64,000 nucleotides of DNA from Melitaea cinxia (lineage: Eukaryota > Arthropoda > Insecta > Lepidoptera > Nymphalidae): NCBI RefSeq assembly GCF_905220565.1, contig NC_059407.1, forward strand, positions 1,674,001-1,738,000, written 5' to 3'. Below are positions 50,701 to 59,828 of this stretch, piece after piece. A model generated the notes under the pieces. The model was given only the letters and a program-made list of their open reading frames with translations. It ran no database searches and had not been told where the DNA came from. A program made the translations under genes and the position numbers. Within the stretch, counting starts at the first letter, position 1, and the number at the start of each line of letters is the position of its first letter.

Positions 50701-51194
50701 CCGCCTGCTGCACTGTTTCCTTCGAAGAACTCTCAGCACATTTACAGTCTAAGCACAACATCATCGCCGTCTACTCTCAGAAGATCAAAATCTTAATAGA
50801 AAACTTCCAAACGAAACTCAAGAACACCGCCTTTTGTAGGACTAAGTACAAAATTGTCTTACTGTACCAGAAAAGCGCATTCGTAATCAAAGTGTGCATA
50901 TACAACTATCATCTGAAAGTTGAAGTTATGCGACGGAAACTTGGTTATACCGCGGAAGTTAAAACTCCGAGTAGATCTAGAAAAGGTGAATATTGCGCTC
51001 TTATTGAATTTCAAAGTAAGTCGCTGTGCACAAAATCTGCCATTCAGATTGAGAATGGAACATACAGCAAAAAAGCTGAACTGCAGTGGAACAACGTAGT
51101 GCTTAAATCTGAGAACGATGAAGCGATTACAATTCACGTTAACATTGCAAGTGCAGACTTAGATCAAGATAGGAAAGAGTCCGCTGAATCATGA
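23762..51194 (+). CDS. Divergent SIAH/Seven-in-absentia-type E3 ubiquitin ligase, five exons
   Basis: Joined exons 23762-23869, 28303-28426, 42916-43049, 46160-46329 and 50612-51194 give 372 codons with no stop; intron phases are 0, 1, 0, 2. A Ser/Asp/Glu-rich N-terminus (to ~95) precedes a RING-like cysteine cluster (114-150). A SIAH-type double zinc finger follows: C175-x6-C182-x11-H194-x3-C198, then C205-x6-C212-x9-H222-x4-H227. The C-terminus (~228-355) fits the sina substrate-binding fold only by length and strand pattern. SIAH proteins recruit E2 enzymes through the RING and bind substrates through the C-terminus. Oddities: the RING lacks the usual His, an extra CxCxxC lies at 99-104, and the C-terminus is very divergent. 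Met1 (23762) or Met13 (23798, with purine at -3 and G at +4) may be the start. Family assignment is firm; orthology to canonical sina is unlikely. Confidence 0.82.
23960..24125 (-). mobile_element. Family E fragment in intron 1
   Basis: Reverse copy. The TACTAATATTATA edge is on the left, and GCGAACAAAGCCGCGAGTAA with GCTAGTT on the right. Confidence 0.6.
24460..24922 (-). mobile_element. Family D repeat in intron 1
   Basis: Starts CAATAATTGTGTTTGCTTAC and runs to AACCTCCTCCTTTTTTGGAA. One internal third is deleted compared with 8901-9508. Confidence 0.8.
24968..25210 (+). mobile_element. Family A repeat in intron 1
   Basis: Near-complete: GCAGCCCGACTGGGGTAGTA to GGTTTGCCGACCTAGTGACA and an A run. 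The GATTGGGGATTGGGTCGG motif is intact. Confidence 0.88.
25730..25922. mobile_element. Family A head fragment followed by a partial MITE copy
   Basis: 25730-25780 matches the family A head (GAAATATCTTGCTC, AATCTGGAGCAGCC). 25830-25922 carries ATAATGAAACAACTTTTTCG, GCGGTTTATTAAG and GGTCACGGGAGGA. These are the blocks of the MITE at 34323-34455 in the opposite order, so this is a partial reversed copy without its second inverted end. Confidence 0.6.
26895..27185 (-). mobile_element. Diverged tRNA-headed SINE copy in intron 1
   Basis: Reverse copy with the GAGTAACGATCGCTATCAAG and GTAGGAGAAGG blocks of the SINE-1 tail. At its right edge CGAGCGGGAATCTAACCCG is, in reverse, a B-box-like GGTTAGATTCCCGC. 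The body differs from SINE-1, so this may be a subfamily. Confidence 0.6.
27470..27790 (-). mobile_element. Family E repeat in intron 1
   Basis: Ends with GGACGAAGTCGCGGGCACAG and CTAGTA on the right. Contains CTGTCTGTTTGTTGCGGCTA and TGGCTAGACCGATTTTGATG. Confidence 0.75.
28303..28426 (+). CDS. SIAH-like gene, exon 2
   Basis: Acceptor TTTTTTGTTCACAG and donor GAAG|GTAAGG are both strong. The 124 bases encode a polar linker rich in Ser, Asp, Glu and Asn, probably disordered, with no cysteine pairs. It leaves one base to start the Asp codon completed in exon 3, giving a continuous frame. Confidence 0.75.
28427..29590 (+). other. Start of intron 2, no element recognised
   Basis: AT-rich intronic sequence after the exon 2 donor. 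I see no further exon and no recognised repeat before the microsatellite. Confidence 0.6.
29598..29768. repeat. GTGTGC hexanucleotide microsatellite
   Basis: More than 20 near-perfect units of GTGTGC, purest from 29641 to 29768, with GTTCGT and GCATGT interruptions. Because the unit length is a multiple of three and lacks stops, frames stay open on both strands (alternating Arg-Val, Cys-Val or His-Ala). None is a gene. Confidence 0.97.
30714..31345 (+). mobile_element. Two family E heads leading into the 280-bp array
   Basis: One copy starts at ACTAGCTGTGCCCGCGGCTT (30716). A second follows at 30916 (ACTAACTGTTGCCCGCGACT). The second continues through AAAATCCGTTCTTAGCGGAG into a unit resembling those of the tandem array that follows. 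Confidence 0.7.
31346..32458 (+). repeat. Tandem array, about four units of ~280 bp
   Basis: The same order of blocks recurs about every 280 bases: GGACACC.TCTCATCATCTAT, TTTCAAGTCTCTTACTTCAA, AACTTCCAACCCCCGTTT (about 31448, 31727, 32010, 32292), AAAATCCGTTCTTAGC and AGATTTCGTGATGAGTGAGT. The array ends in TTTATATATATTATAGATTA, like other family E ends. It appears to be an element whose internal segment was amplified. Confidence 0.88.
33236..33378 (+). mobile_element. Family E fragment
   Basis: CTAACTGTGCCCTGCGGTTT head, AAAAATAGCCTATATATAGC, and an end near CAGCTTTATAATATTCGTAT. Confidence 0.7.
33725..33985 (+). mobile_element. Family B repeat, 3'-truncated
   Basis: AGCTGTGTGGCTACGGCAGT to GGTGACTATGGGCAAACA. 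It lacks the final ~80 bases present at 8283-8628. Confidence 0.8.
34323..34455. mobile_element. 133-bp MITE with perfect 16-bp terminal inverted repeats
   Basis: CATTACAATGAAACAA (34323-34338) is the exact reverse complement of 34440-34455. The interior carries AGTCCTCCCGTGACCATGG and TTAATAAACCGCGATAAAAC. No coding frame. A partial copy lies at 25830-25922. Confidence 0.8.
34690..34996 (-). mobile_element. Family E-like repeat, reversed
   Basis: Left edge TATAATATAAAAATGAGTCG, middle GGTTGGACCGATTTCGCTAA, right edge ATACGAAGTTCGCCGGGTCA then GCTAGTT. In reverse this is the common TAGCTGACCCGGCGAA start. Confidence 0.75.
35452..35798 (+). mobile_element. Full-length SINE-1 with 9-bp target duplication
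   Basis: Head CCGCCGCGTTGGCGCAGCGG, B box with one change (GGTTCGTTCCC), tail GAGATATTACAGGCTGAAG. AAGAACACA occurs at 35443-35451 and 35799-35807, fixing both ends. Confidence 0.9.
36252..36545. repeat. Diverged direct repeat flanking a reversed family A fragment
   Basis: 36252-36350 and 36448-36542 share TG.CAC.ATGTT, CCTGCCAGT.TTTTT and TTAACTGAAATTTAATATAA. Between them (36351-36447) is a minus-strand piece of family A (GTATGGCTCACTGGTGGTAA to GCACCGAGTTGCCGATCCTA). Confidence 0.75.
37420..37572 (+). mobile_element. Family A repeat with internal deletion
   Basis: GAGCAGCCCGACTGGGGAAA to CAAGCAGTACAGTGT, then directly GGCTTACCGCTGGTGAGCCG to TTGCCGACCT and an A run. About 100 internal bases are missing. 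Confidence 0.8.
38040..38282. mobile_element. Family C 3' end followed by a reversed family E copy
   Basis: 38040-38085 (GCCTACTTGAATAAAGATTT, CTTGATTTGAATTT) is the plus-strand end of family C. 38087-38282 is a family E copy in reverse, from CTATACTAATATTATAAAGC to GATGAAACCGCGGTGCAAAT. Confidence 0.65.
38735..39015 (-). mobile_element. Family E fragment, reversed
   Basis: Starts ACTAATATTATAAAGAGGTA and ends near CCCAACGAAGTGGACACGAG and TCGGCTAGT. The ~120-codon reverse frame partly overlapping it (38450-38812) shows no domain and is treated as chance. Confidence 0.55.
39701..39845. repeat. CCAA tetranucleotide tract ending in its complement
   Basis: About 30 imperfect CCAA/CCAG units, then GTTAATTAGTTGGTTGGTTT at 39827-39845, which can pair with the last units to form a hairpin. 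Confidence 0.9.
40125..40560 (+). mobile_element. Family E copy and related LINE-like 3' piece
   Basis: 40125-40290 runs from TAGCTGTCTCCCACAGTTTT to CAGCTTTATAACATCAGTAT. 40295-40560 contains AATCCCTATTTCGCGGGAAT, AAAAAGTAGCCTATATGCTG and CAGACAGACAGACGAAAATA. I recall this as the conserved core of a very common insect repeat. Confidence 0.6.
41614..41668 (+). mobile_element. SINE-1 head only
   Basis: GACGCCGCGTTGGTGCAACG to TGTTGCGCTGGC, then unrelated sequence. The copy stops just before the B box, an unusual truncation for a SINE. Confidence 0.75.
42262..42600 (-). mobile_element. Family B repeat, near-complete, reversed
   Basis: CCACTGCTGGACATAGACCT at the left and GTTGCCGTAACTACACAGCC at the right. 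It lies only 315 bases upstream of exon 3. Confidence 0.85.
42916..43049 (+). CDS. SIAH-like gene, exon 3 (first half of RING)
   Basis: Acceptor CTCTTTTTCAG, donor CAG|GTAAAC. Encodes an acidic Pro-rich stretch, then a CxCxxC cluster (residues 99-104), then C114-S-I-C117, the first cysteine pair of the RING. It ends in phase 0. Confidence 0.88.
43336..43490 (+). mobile_element. Family A repeat with internal deletion
   Basis: Head AGCTAAGGTAGGGCACAGCA, then GTGATGCTTCTCGTGTTGCA to GCTTGTTTGCCGACCTAGTT. Most of the middle is lost. Confidence 0.75.
44028..44335 (-). mobile_element. Best full-length family A repeat
   Basis: A run of ~25 T (44028-44052) is followed by CACTAGGTCGGCAAACAAGC and ends at GCCCTACCTCAG. 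In reverse it is a ~285-base unit with a poly(A) tail. It contains self-complementary AGGAAATTCCT and ACTGTTTGAAAACAGT stretches. No A or B box is visible, so it is poly(A)-tailed but not obviously tRNA-derived. Confidence 0.88.
44968..45110 (-). mobile_element. Family A repeat, 3' part
   Basis: CTAGGTCGACAAACCAGCGT through GCATCACAAGCGCGTTGCCG to CCCAGGAGCTCT, reversed. A short internal duplication CCGTACCCTACCGTA is seen near 45015. Confidence 0.8.
45809..46035. mobile_element. Two family E fragments head to head, just before exon 4
   Basis: 45809-45912 is a reversed end (CTATACTAATGTTATAAAGC). 45913-46035 is a plus-strand copy (GACTAGCTATGTCCCGCGGC to TTTATATAAAATATTGTATA). Confidence 0.65.
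46160..46329 (+). CDS. SIAH-like gene, exon 4 (second half of RING)
   Basis: Acceptor TTTGTCCACAG, donor AG|GTAAGA. Carries cysteines 127, 129, 131, 132, 137, 140, 147 and 150, then the helix-like APCLALQRLINDL linker and C175, the first ligand of the SIAH zinc finger. It is notably GC-rich for this window. It ends in phase 2 within an Arg codon. Confidence 0.9.
46330..50611 (+). other. Intron 4, few recognised elements
   Basis: 48242-48413 is a headless SINE-1 body (listed separately). 48745-48840 and 50475-50545 are small reversed family E ends (ACGAAACCACGGGGTCGGTT; GCGGACGAAGTTATGGGCAC). A polymorphic-looking T run lies at 48708-48731. I see no exon in the remainder. Confidence 0.55.
48242..48413 (+). 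mobile_element. SINE-1 body fragment
   Basis: AACATTTGTATTGGCCATAG to AACCCGCATTGGAGTACATT. Both the tRNA-like head and the terminal ~70 bases are missing. Confidence 0.8.
50612..51194 (+). CDS. SIAH-like gene, exon 5 (zinc fingers and C-terminal domain)
   Basis: Acceptor TCGTTGTCCACAG. The first base completes an Arg codon, then 193 codons lead to TGA at 51192-51194. Contains the rest of zinc finger 1 (C182, H194, C198), zinc finger 2 (C205, C212, H222, H227) and the β-rich C-terminal region. Confidence 0.9.
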
Positions 51195-51224
51195 TAATTA
51201 GAGGATCATTTTCTTGTGTTTGAA

Positions 51225-51230
51225 AATAAA
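51225..51230 (+). promoter_or_regulatory. Possible early poly(A) signal of the SIAH-like gene
   Basis: AATAAA 31 bases after the stop codon. Its nearness to the stop and lack of a clear GU-rich element make it a weaker candidate than the one at 51665. Confidence 0.3.
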
Positions 51231-51664
51231 TCTTCGAGTTCGTGTTAGACATGTGAAAGACATAGTGTTTGAGTTCGAAGATGGTTTAAATACCCAATGC
51301 AAAACGATCTCCGATGTATGAAGGCCAAAAACTTAAGATGTGTCCAGTTGGACTGGACTTACGTACTTTGTAATTTTATCTTTAAGAGTAACAAGTAGGT
51401 TATTACTTTTATGTTTAGTAATCTTAAGAAATTTAGGAACGATTTTTCATGACTATCACTTATAATGTGTACCTAATATTGATACTTGAACGGAGTTCCT
51501 ACGTGTCTTTTTATATTAATTTGTAATGAAATGTAACTAAAGACATTCCGTTTAATTTCGATCGATATGTGATTTAAAGTTAAGTGTAATTTATGTGTTC
51601 GCTATAAAATGACTGATATAACATTTAATAATAATTTTTGTGATTGTACTATAGATATTAAAAA

Positions 51665-51670
51665 ATAAAT
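51665..51670 (+). promoter_or_regulatory. Probable poly(A) signal of the SIAH-like gene
   Basis: AATAAA about 470 bases after the stop, followed by T-rich sequence from 51690 (TTCTTTTATTTTTCTG). The stretch between stop and signal is free of repeats, as expected for a 3' UTR. Repeats resume at ~51785. Confidence 0.5.
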
Positions 51671-51784
51671 TACGATTTTCAGACACGATTTATTCTTTTA
51701 TTTTTCTGTTGGTTTAATACTGTATAGATAATTAACTATATCAATTATAACAAAATATACTTTTATAGCCCAGCGCCAATCCGC

Positions 51785-51892
51785 AGTATCCGCGAACTCG
51801 CAGTGGAGCAGCGTGGTGGATTAAGCTCCGATCTTTTTCCTACACGGGGAAAGGCCTAGCCCAGCAGTGGTATTTACAGGCTGAATCATGAT
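51785..51892 (+). mobile_element. SINE-1 3' tail
   Basis: CTCGCAGTGGAGCAGCGTGG to GTGGTATTTACAGGCTGAA. Headless. Confidence 0.75.
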
Positions 51893-52204
51893 ACTTTTAT
51901 ATTTATGTATTAAAACTAAAACTTTTCTAAATTTTTGATAAGTACTCGGAAACAAAGAAGTTCACTACTTGAATTTGGATTATAATCAAATTAGGTTTTA
52001 TTCTTTCTTCTTAAAACAAGGACATTTTCTAACGGTAGAAAAATAATAAGCTCTAATATAGTTTTGGATGTATAGAAAAATCTTAAAGTTTCTAATATTT
52101 ATTATTCCATTCTTAAAATAAAATCTATATATGTATAATAACTATTTAACAAAAAAAATCAATCCGCCGATAAAACTGAAAGGCAAAAAATAATAAACCT
52201 TTTT

Positions 52205-52340
52205 TATGCTCCTGAGGGTGATTGGGGATAGGGTCGGCAGCGTGCTTGCGATGCTTTTAATTTTGCAGGCGTCAATAAGCTGGTAATCGCTTACCATCAG
52301 GTGAGTCGTACACTTGTAGTCGATCTAGTTATATATAAAA
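52205..52340 (+). mobile_element. Family A repeat, 3' part
   Basis: GATTGGGGATAGGGTCGGCA to ACACTTGTAGTCGATCTAGT, with small deletions. Confidence 0.75.
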
Positions 52341-54536
52341 GAAATCTATTTTATATTATTCATAGGCTATCATTCTCCTCACGTTCTCTGACATCTTATA
52401 GAATACTAATCACAGAGAAAGGATTGAAAGCCGTCACGAAGGATGAAACAAATATGGCTGATTGCTCATTAACTAATATTTGATATTCGAATATTATTTC
52501 TAAGTGCTTGGAATATTAGATTATAGTTTACTCCGTTTCTGGTTTTTTGGTTCCGTTTTTGGTTTTCACTTCGCTATGAATAAATAATTGTTTGAAAACA
52601 GACCTAGTGTATTCTATGATTCGGCTTTAATCAAACAGCAAAGATTCACATAAAGATTATGATTTCCGATTTATATGAAAAATATAAGAAACTAGCTGTA
52701 CCCTGCACGCGTTGCTAACATCCTTTTTTTCTGAACTCAGAAACCTTTGGGAGCTCATGCACAAGACTGCTGAAGATCATGACATAATCAGGACATATAG
52801 ACAAACATTCATTTACATACTACCCCCCCCCCCCCCCGAGCTTTGGACCAGTCGGGCCACTCCATATTTTGAGTGTTTTAAGTTTTTAATATACATCGTA
52901 CTATTTGGGACAAAAAAAAAGTATAGAACAAAAAATATAACTTCAGGCGTTCAATTTGGAATACGAGAAACGTACGAGAACGTATTCTGTTGTAGAAAGA
53001 AGAAATACGATTAAAACCTCCTTCATATTGTTCTAAGCATTCGGTGTTTTCGAATTTTCTCATGTATCATCCGTACAGAAAAGAGCGAGTGATCTTCAAA
53101 CATTAGGGTTGACATTTAAATACAGCTCAAACAGTACACATACGTATGTATATTGTGTATACATAGACAGACTGATAATAGTATCAAGCTAAGCTAGCAC
53201 GCCCTTTATGTGACAGACTTAAAAATGGCCAATAAAAGAAACGGTTCACCTTTACGAGCTCAATTCAATTACGAAAAACTAGATTACCCAATCGAATTTC
53301 TCTCTGCATTTGTAGTAAACTTTCACATACACAGATATACGATGCAGGAGCATGGGTTGACTACATGTAGACAATACAATAGACCAAAATAACAATTATT
53401 CCATATTATCGGCCAGTCAAAGTTGCTCTAAGTTATTTAATTTATATTTTTACAATAATATTTTTATCGATTCTGTATTTAAAATTATTACTTACACTTT
53501 ATGGGCAATTTTGTTTGCAATAAATGATTATTATTATGTACATTAATAGATGATATAAAATAAATTAATTGCAACATACCATAAATCATTGAAGAATGTT
53601 TCAACATCCGTTGGAAATAAAGTAGATACGATTACGATACTTAAATAAGAAAGAATAAAATATATTTTCGCATGAGTCATGTTCAGTTAATCCTAAACGG
53701 TAGATTTAGAGTAGGTCAGTGATTATGGGTACTTAGAAATGACACCAAATAACTGTCGAGTAATTGGCATTCAAGTCACGAAGTTTACGTCTCCATTGTC
53801 ATTAGCATCACTTTCTTTTTGTGAGTGGCGACTATCGCAGTTAATTAGCACATATGTGTAAAATAATGGCTATATTTGTTTTCAATTTAGATATTAAAAT
53901 TTTACTAATCTTTCATGATAGAAGTCTGTAACACAGTCAGGCCGAACAATATAAAGTATTATGTGATTATAGTCACCTAGAAAATTCTCATGTCACTAGG
54001 TGTCGGTGTGATCCTTTTGTTTATTTATTCACTTGAAAAGAAAGCAGGCGAAAACTAACAAAAGCGAAACAGTTACCTGTTTTCAGCAAGCTACATGTCA
54101 ATCTACCGCAGAAAAGTTTCATCCAGCTACAGTAGAGCTTAAAAAAAAGTGTGTATTTTCCAAATGTAATCTATTTTTTTAGAAGTTCCTAATTATATAT
54201 AACGACGTCTTTGACAAGACATATAATAAAACAAAGTCATTATTTTGCAAAACTTTGATTTCATATTATAATTTAAATGTAAGGTACAATCTTCTGATCG
54301 GATTAAATAATGGAAATGGTTTTCTTAATTGTTATTCACAGTCGCTGCCTTTAGTACTATTTTTACTAACCACAATTTCATTTTCTCGGAAATTAATTTA
54401 TTAACTGTTTCCCCGAAGAAGCCATTTTTAGAAATTGTTTTCCGATTGGTGACATAATTCTCCTAATCCTATCCAAGAAAGCGGTATATGATATGTACAA
54501 AAAATATTTTTTGAAAGTAATTTCTATATATTTTTA
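52341..54536. other. Intergenic stretch without recognised gene
   Basis: Holds a family E start (TAGCTGTACCCTGCACGCG, near 52694) and a run of 15 C (52823-52837), an unusual homopolymer in such AT-rich DNA. The open frames here have no recognisable domain. Confidence 0.55.
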
Positions 54537-54901
54537 AAAAGGTTCCCAATTCGATAGTATTTTTTTATGTATGTTACCTCAAACATTTTTAGTGGGTGGA
54601 CCAATTTCGATTATTATTTTTTTTTATCGCAAGATGGCGCGTGTCATTTGGTCCCATTTAAATTTAATACTTGAAATTTTTTTTTGCCGACCTACGTTGT
54701 ATTATACCGCATAACTTTTAACTGGATATGCCGATATCGACGATTTTTATTATATTCAAAAGCTGATGGTTGTCTTGTGGGGCCCATTTAAATTTGATCA
54801 AGATCTGATGACTACTTTTTGAGTAATCTTTGATAACGCGTATTTACTCGACGATCGATGTAACTGAAGTCGGTATTTTTTCGTTTTCAAGCAAACACAA
54901 T
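54537..54901 (+). mobile_element. Family D repeat with internal deletions
   Basis: GGTTCCCAATTCGATAGTAT at the left, TAACTGAAGTCGGTATTTTT and GCAAACACAATTAT at the right. Confidence 0.8.
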
Positions 54902-55190
54902 TATCACTTCAAAAATCGCGTCCTATAAAAAAAGTAATAAAAATAATTTCGTTACGCTATTTTACAACTTATATCTACCAAAAAAAATATAATTGTTTTG
55001 AATTTGTCCCAGATGTAGGTATGTGTTACCGAATCCGAATCCGAATGTATAAAATTTGGACCTTCGATGATTAATATAACTTATAGCGCTCTGTTCTTAT
55101 GTGTCATAACGTGTAAATTCCTTCATTCCTAGAAAAAAGTGCTCCCAGTTTTTTAATTTAATATAATCAGTAATATTATTATCAGTTTTT

Positions 55191-55634
55191 AACCGACTTC
55201 AAAATAAGGAGGAGGTTACTAAATTCGACCTATATATACATATATATATTTTTTTATGTATGTTCGGGGATAACTCCGTCGTTTATGAACCAATTATGAT
55301 AATTCCTTTTTTGTTGGAAAGGGGATATCCTTAGTTTGACACCATGACAAGAAAACCAGGATCTGATGATGGGATCTCAGAGAAATCGAGGGAAACTCTC
55401 GTAAATCCGCATAACTTTTTACTGGGTGTATCGATTTGAATGATTTTTAATTTAATCGAAAGCCGATATTTATCATGTGGTCACATTTAAATTTCATCGA
55501 GATCTAATAACAACTTTTGGAGTGATCTTTGATAATACATATTTACTTGACTATTTTTTCGTCTACCTACGTTATGTTACTTGTCGATATAATTGAAGTC
55601 GGTTATTCTTCGTTTTCCTGCAAACACAATTATA
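55191..55634 (+). mobile_element. Family D repeat
   Basis: TTAACCGACTTCAAAATAAG at the left, AATTGAAGTCGGTTATTCTT and GCAAACACAATTATATA at the right. The second quarter is missing. Confidence 0.85.
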
Positions 55635-56204
55635 TATAGGTATAATTATTTATTCCAAAAGACGTTACGTATGACAGTATACTGTCAAACGTGTGAAGTT
55701 CAAAAAATCACCGTTTTCTGAAAATTTCCGATTTTCTGCGAAATTCCTTATTTTTATTCCGTAAGGACTTTCTACAAAATATTGGGAGACTAAAAAAAAA
55801 TATTTATGACGTAAATAAAGTGGTTTTTAATTTATTTTATAGCAAGACCACGATAAATAGGAGATTTATATATACAATGATTGATAAATAAATTTGTAAC
55901 AAAAACTCAATCTCTCGAGTGATTTCGACCGCATTGATTTTCGACAGCCTGCATATGGTTGTAATTTTCGCATTAAGTAAATATTTAATGCCCGCGAAAA
56001 CACCGAGTAGGTCGTAAAGATTACCAAGGATAACTCTTTCAAACAAAGACATACACAATGACTGCCTCAATACCTAAGTTTCACTATATACTTAATGTTA
56101 ATGCTTATCTAAGTATGAATGTGAGTAAGGATTTATTAATTATCTTATAGTTAAAGAAATTTTGACATATATATAAATCAACATAATTGAAAATGTCTCG
56201 CTAT

Positions 56205-56436
56205 AATTGTGTTTGCTTGCAAACGAAAAAAAACCGACTTCAATTACAATGACAAGTAATACAATGTAGATACACGAAAAAATATTCAACTAAACACGCA
56301 TATTAATTTATTTATTGGTTGGATTAAATTTATTTATTTATACTTTATTTTACATCAGAGAGTTACAGACTGATAAAATGGGCGGACTTATGGCTAGCCA
56401 TTTCTTCCAGACAACCCGAAACTAAAATAACTTTAA
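56205..56436 (-). mobile_element. Family D fragment next to a reversed LINE 3' tail
   Basis: 56205-56305 begins ATTGTGTTTGCTTGCAAACG and covers one end of family D. 56335-56436 (TATACTTTATTTTACATCAG, GGGCGGACTTATGGCTAGCC, TTCTTCCAGACAACCC) is the reverse of the LINE 3' UTR at 17.1 kb. Confidence 0.75.
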
Positions 56437-57981
56437 CCTAAATTAGGCGATTTTTTTTTTCAAGTATATAGTGTATAGTGGTTATAGAAGATTCTTATGA
56501 TAATGAAATGAAGACAGTTGCACAGAAAATTGATAATCAATTCTTCAATTTTGTATTAATTCACTTTTATAAATGTGGCTCTTAAGTTGTATTTCAACAT
56601 AATATTTAAAAAGCGATTTAGGTACCACTACTAACATTCTGTGTCAGACAGCACATTATATTCTTATTAATATGTATAATACTTTTCATTATATTCTTAT
56701 TATTGTGTATAATAACTTTTTCTAACCCGAAAAATAAAGAGAAAGTATTCGAAATGTGTAAGGAAAACATAACAAACACGCTTTCGTAAAAATGATATAC
56801 TTTAGAACCGTGACTGTATATTATTTACTTAACCGATCAGCGAAGTAGGTGACCGGGCCTGATAATATTGTTCTCATAACGGAATAAATATTTACGTCAA
56901 ACAGTTGAATGTGAGTCACTTGAAAACGTTTTCTCATTATACCTTATCAAGCTTAAACAGACTGTGTAACGCCATATTTTAAAATGAAAATAACTATTTC
57001 ACATATTAATTCGCTGTTATGATTTCATTTAATTATTTTTATTGTACTCATGGCGAATTCGTTTCAAATATTTGGTAATTGTATTTCTTTCGCCATAAGA
57101 AATAATTATCCAAATTGAATTTTATGATCTCTCTTAAGTGTGTAGAAATAAAAACTGAATAATTAGAATAATAAAATTTGAAACACAAATCTATTTAATA
57201 CATTATATTTAATGATTTTGTACAAACAGATATCGTGTCATGTCGAAGTGTTTTTAAATATAAGTATTTATAATATCAAAAATAAGTATAAGTGTCCCTT
57301 GTTGTTCTTACAGCATTTTGTTACTTGAAGCCTTGAAAGCGTGTTGTTGCCTTATTATCGAGTCTGGGTGTAACGTTTATATATGTACGTATCCATATAT
57401 TTTATAGAGCAACCGGTTGTAACACCGGATAACATAATATAATAATGTAACTCTTTGTATTGTCAACTTGTCAAATGACTCATTAGTTACAATTAAAACT
57501 TTACTTTTTAGTATCTTATACATTATTTTCGTTTCAAATTAATTATGACATATAAAACTAACTATATTTATTTTGTGATAAAATCAAAACAATATTTAAT
57601 AATATTATCAGGAGCGGATAAACGTACAGATTCACCGATTTAATGCTAACGCCTGCTTAAAATAAAAAGCAATGTGGCAAAAATAAAGATTTGCTATTAA
57701 AATAATAGACTTAATATTTCGTGAAGTTTATAAAATAAACGAACTGTAACCATTAGGTACTTCCATTAATTTACGTAGCTTTCTCGACTTGAAAAATACG
57801 TTCGCGTTTCGAAATATACGATTGCATGTTACATAACAGTTCAAATAGAAGTAAGAACGCTAACAAAACCTATCAAATACGTTACTGTGATAATTAAATG
57901 GAACTTTATTTACTGATACGCGTAACTAATGCTTTGTTGTGGTTCAGAAATAAATATAATATGATTATTTATAACTTGTAA

Positions 57982-58033
57982 GTGGGGAAAGAGGCCTATG
58001 CCCAGTAGTGGGATATTACAGGCTGAAGCGATT
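57982..58033 (+). mobile_element. Very short SINE-1 3' end
   Basis: Only GGGGAAAGAGGCCTATGCCC to GATATTACAGGCTGAAG. TAACTTG occurs just before and just after, which would fit a target duplication. Confidence 0.7.
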
Positions 58034-58095
58034 TGTAACTTGCTTATCTTATGTGGATGACAAGTTTGTTTCTTTTAATTTTTGTTGTATTATCT

Positions 58096-58115
58096 GGGGG
58101 CACGGTAGTGCCCCC
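58096..58115. repeat. GC-rich perfect hairpin
   Basis: GGGGGCAC-GGTA-GTGCCCCC: an 8-bp perfect stem with a 4-base loop, isolated in AT-rich DNA and followed by CGCGAAGACGAGCC. Confidence 0.85.
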
Positions 58116-59154
58116 GCGAAGACGAGCCAAAAAAAAGTATAGTACTTTTCTGTTATACAATAGTTCTATTAAAGAAAAAATAAAAAAAATAATAAACAGT
58201 GAATACATTTTTCACCTTACGCCCACGTGACGGTAGCGAAACGGCCAAGCCACATATTTTGACTAAGGTGTAGAGTTTGTGAAGTTAGGGCTTGTAGAGT
58301 TGGGACGTGTAGAGTTAGAAGCTTGGCTCTACATGAGATCTAATAACTTTTGGACAGTGCGAGCCATACGATCTCGTCTTGGCAACATTTTACATAAAAA
58401 TGTTTTTGGTGGGATTATTTATTTACTAAGCATTATGAAAACAAACAGTCTTTTACGAAATTCAGAAATAATCAACAAATCGTGAAAAATAAACGTTTCC
58501 GATGGTTAATTAATAGATAGAGATGAGGATTAGATCCACAAATGCAATTGAGTTTTGAATGTAAATTTCAGAATTTACTGAACCATTTTTGAACATACAT
58601 TAGGTTATATAACACTCTGAGGCAGACTGTTTACAATAGAGATCAACAATTTTTGATGTTACTCTAAGCATCTTTGAAATTATCGTAAACACAGTTATTA
58701 GATAAGGGAAAAACTAATAAGCCAACACAGTTAATATAAATACACCAAAAATAGAAGAAAAGTGAAACAGCACTACATCAGTACAGGTTACTTAAAAATA
58801 CATTTCTGTCTTAACTACACCATAATATCTCAAGCAAATGTTAATTACGTATAACTTTGATAACTGTACCGTGGAACTTAAATTAACACATGCGCTCAGC
58901 AAAGTCTGTACTAACTTGAGGCTTAACTGCACTTTAAATCAGCTATTTAACGTTGGAAATAAATAAATTATTTATAAGTATTAGATTGTATATTTTGAGT
59001 TATTTATGCAAATAAACTTTTATTCTAAAGATGTACAGTTTGGAGAGTAAAAGAAGGTTGACTTAAACTAAATTTTTAATTAAATATCTTGGTTTCGACA
59101 AATGTTGTACACTGTGAAATATTACCGATGGATGACACGTTACTACCACAAATT

Positions 59155-59290
59155 TTATTTATTTATTTTATTTTTGTTTATTTATACTTTTTGCACACGA
59201 ATACATAATTGACAAAATACAGAATTACAATTATAAGGCGGTCTTATCGCTAATGCAGCTATTTCTTCCAGGCGACCTTTCGGCTCTGCC
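59155..59290 (-). mobile_element. LINE 3' tail, reversed
   Basis: TATTTATACTTTTTGCACAC, AAGGCGGTCTTATCGCTAAT and TTTCTTCCAGGCGACC match, in reverse and with divergence, the LINE 3' UTR at 17.1 kb. ATTT units at the left are its tail. Confidence 0.65.
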
Positions 59291-59828
59291 GATAGACGAA
59301 GTGAATGAAGGGGAGGATGTGAAGAAAGGGGCGAAAAATTATGAAAGAAAGAAAAACAAATTAATAAAATATATCTAAAATTTAGTACAGTTTTAGAAAT
59401 GTGACTGACATTCAAATTGTATACAAGCGAAATCGCGCTTTGTGTCTTGTTAAATAATATGAACGAAACAAAAGCGACATTAAATAAGACTAATTTCTTA
59501 TAACTAAACCCGCTCCAATTTAAATTATTTCATTTACCAAAAAGCAAAACAAAGTTGTGACTTATCGAATAAACTTATGGAAAATGTCGACATTGTTATC
59601 GTTAATAATACGATAACAATACAGTTTAAACAAAGTCCCTAACCTTTCTATTATGCTGAACCAAATTCGGTATGAAATTAAGGTTATTTTTTTCTTTTCA
59701 TATTATGTGTGTTAAATATGATCTGTTTATAAATAAATTGTAACAATGTGATCAAATCAGGTGAGAAGATTCTTTTTGTTAAAATATTTATTTTATCAAT
59801 CTGAAATAATAATCAATTAAGGACATCT

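Noticed and set aside
50859..51137. 92-codon antisense frame over SIAH-like exon 5
   Set aside because: Antisense shadow of a well-supported coding exon.
55837..56070. 77-codon minus-strand frame considered as a missing cyclase exon
   Set aside because: None of the class III cyclase motifs fits; no suitable splice sites with matching phase.
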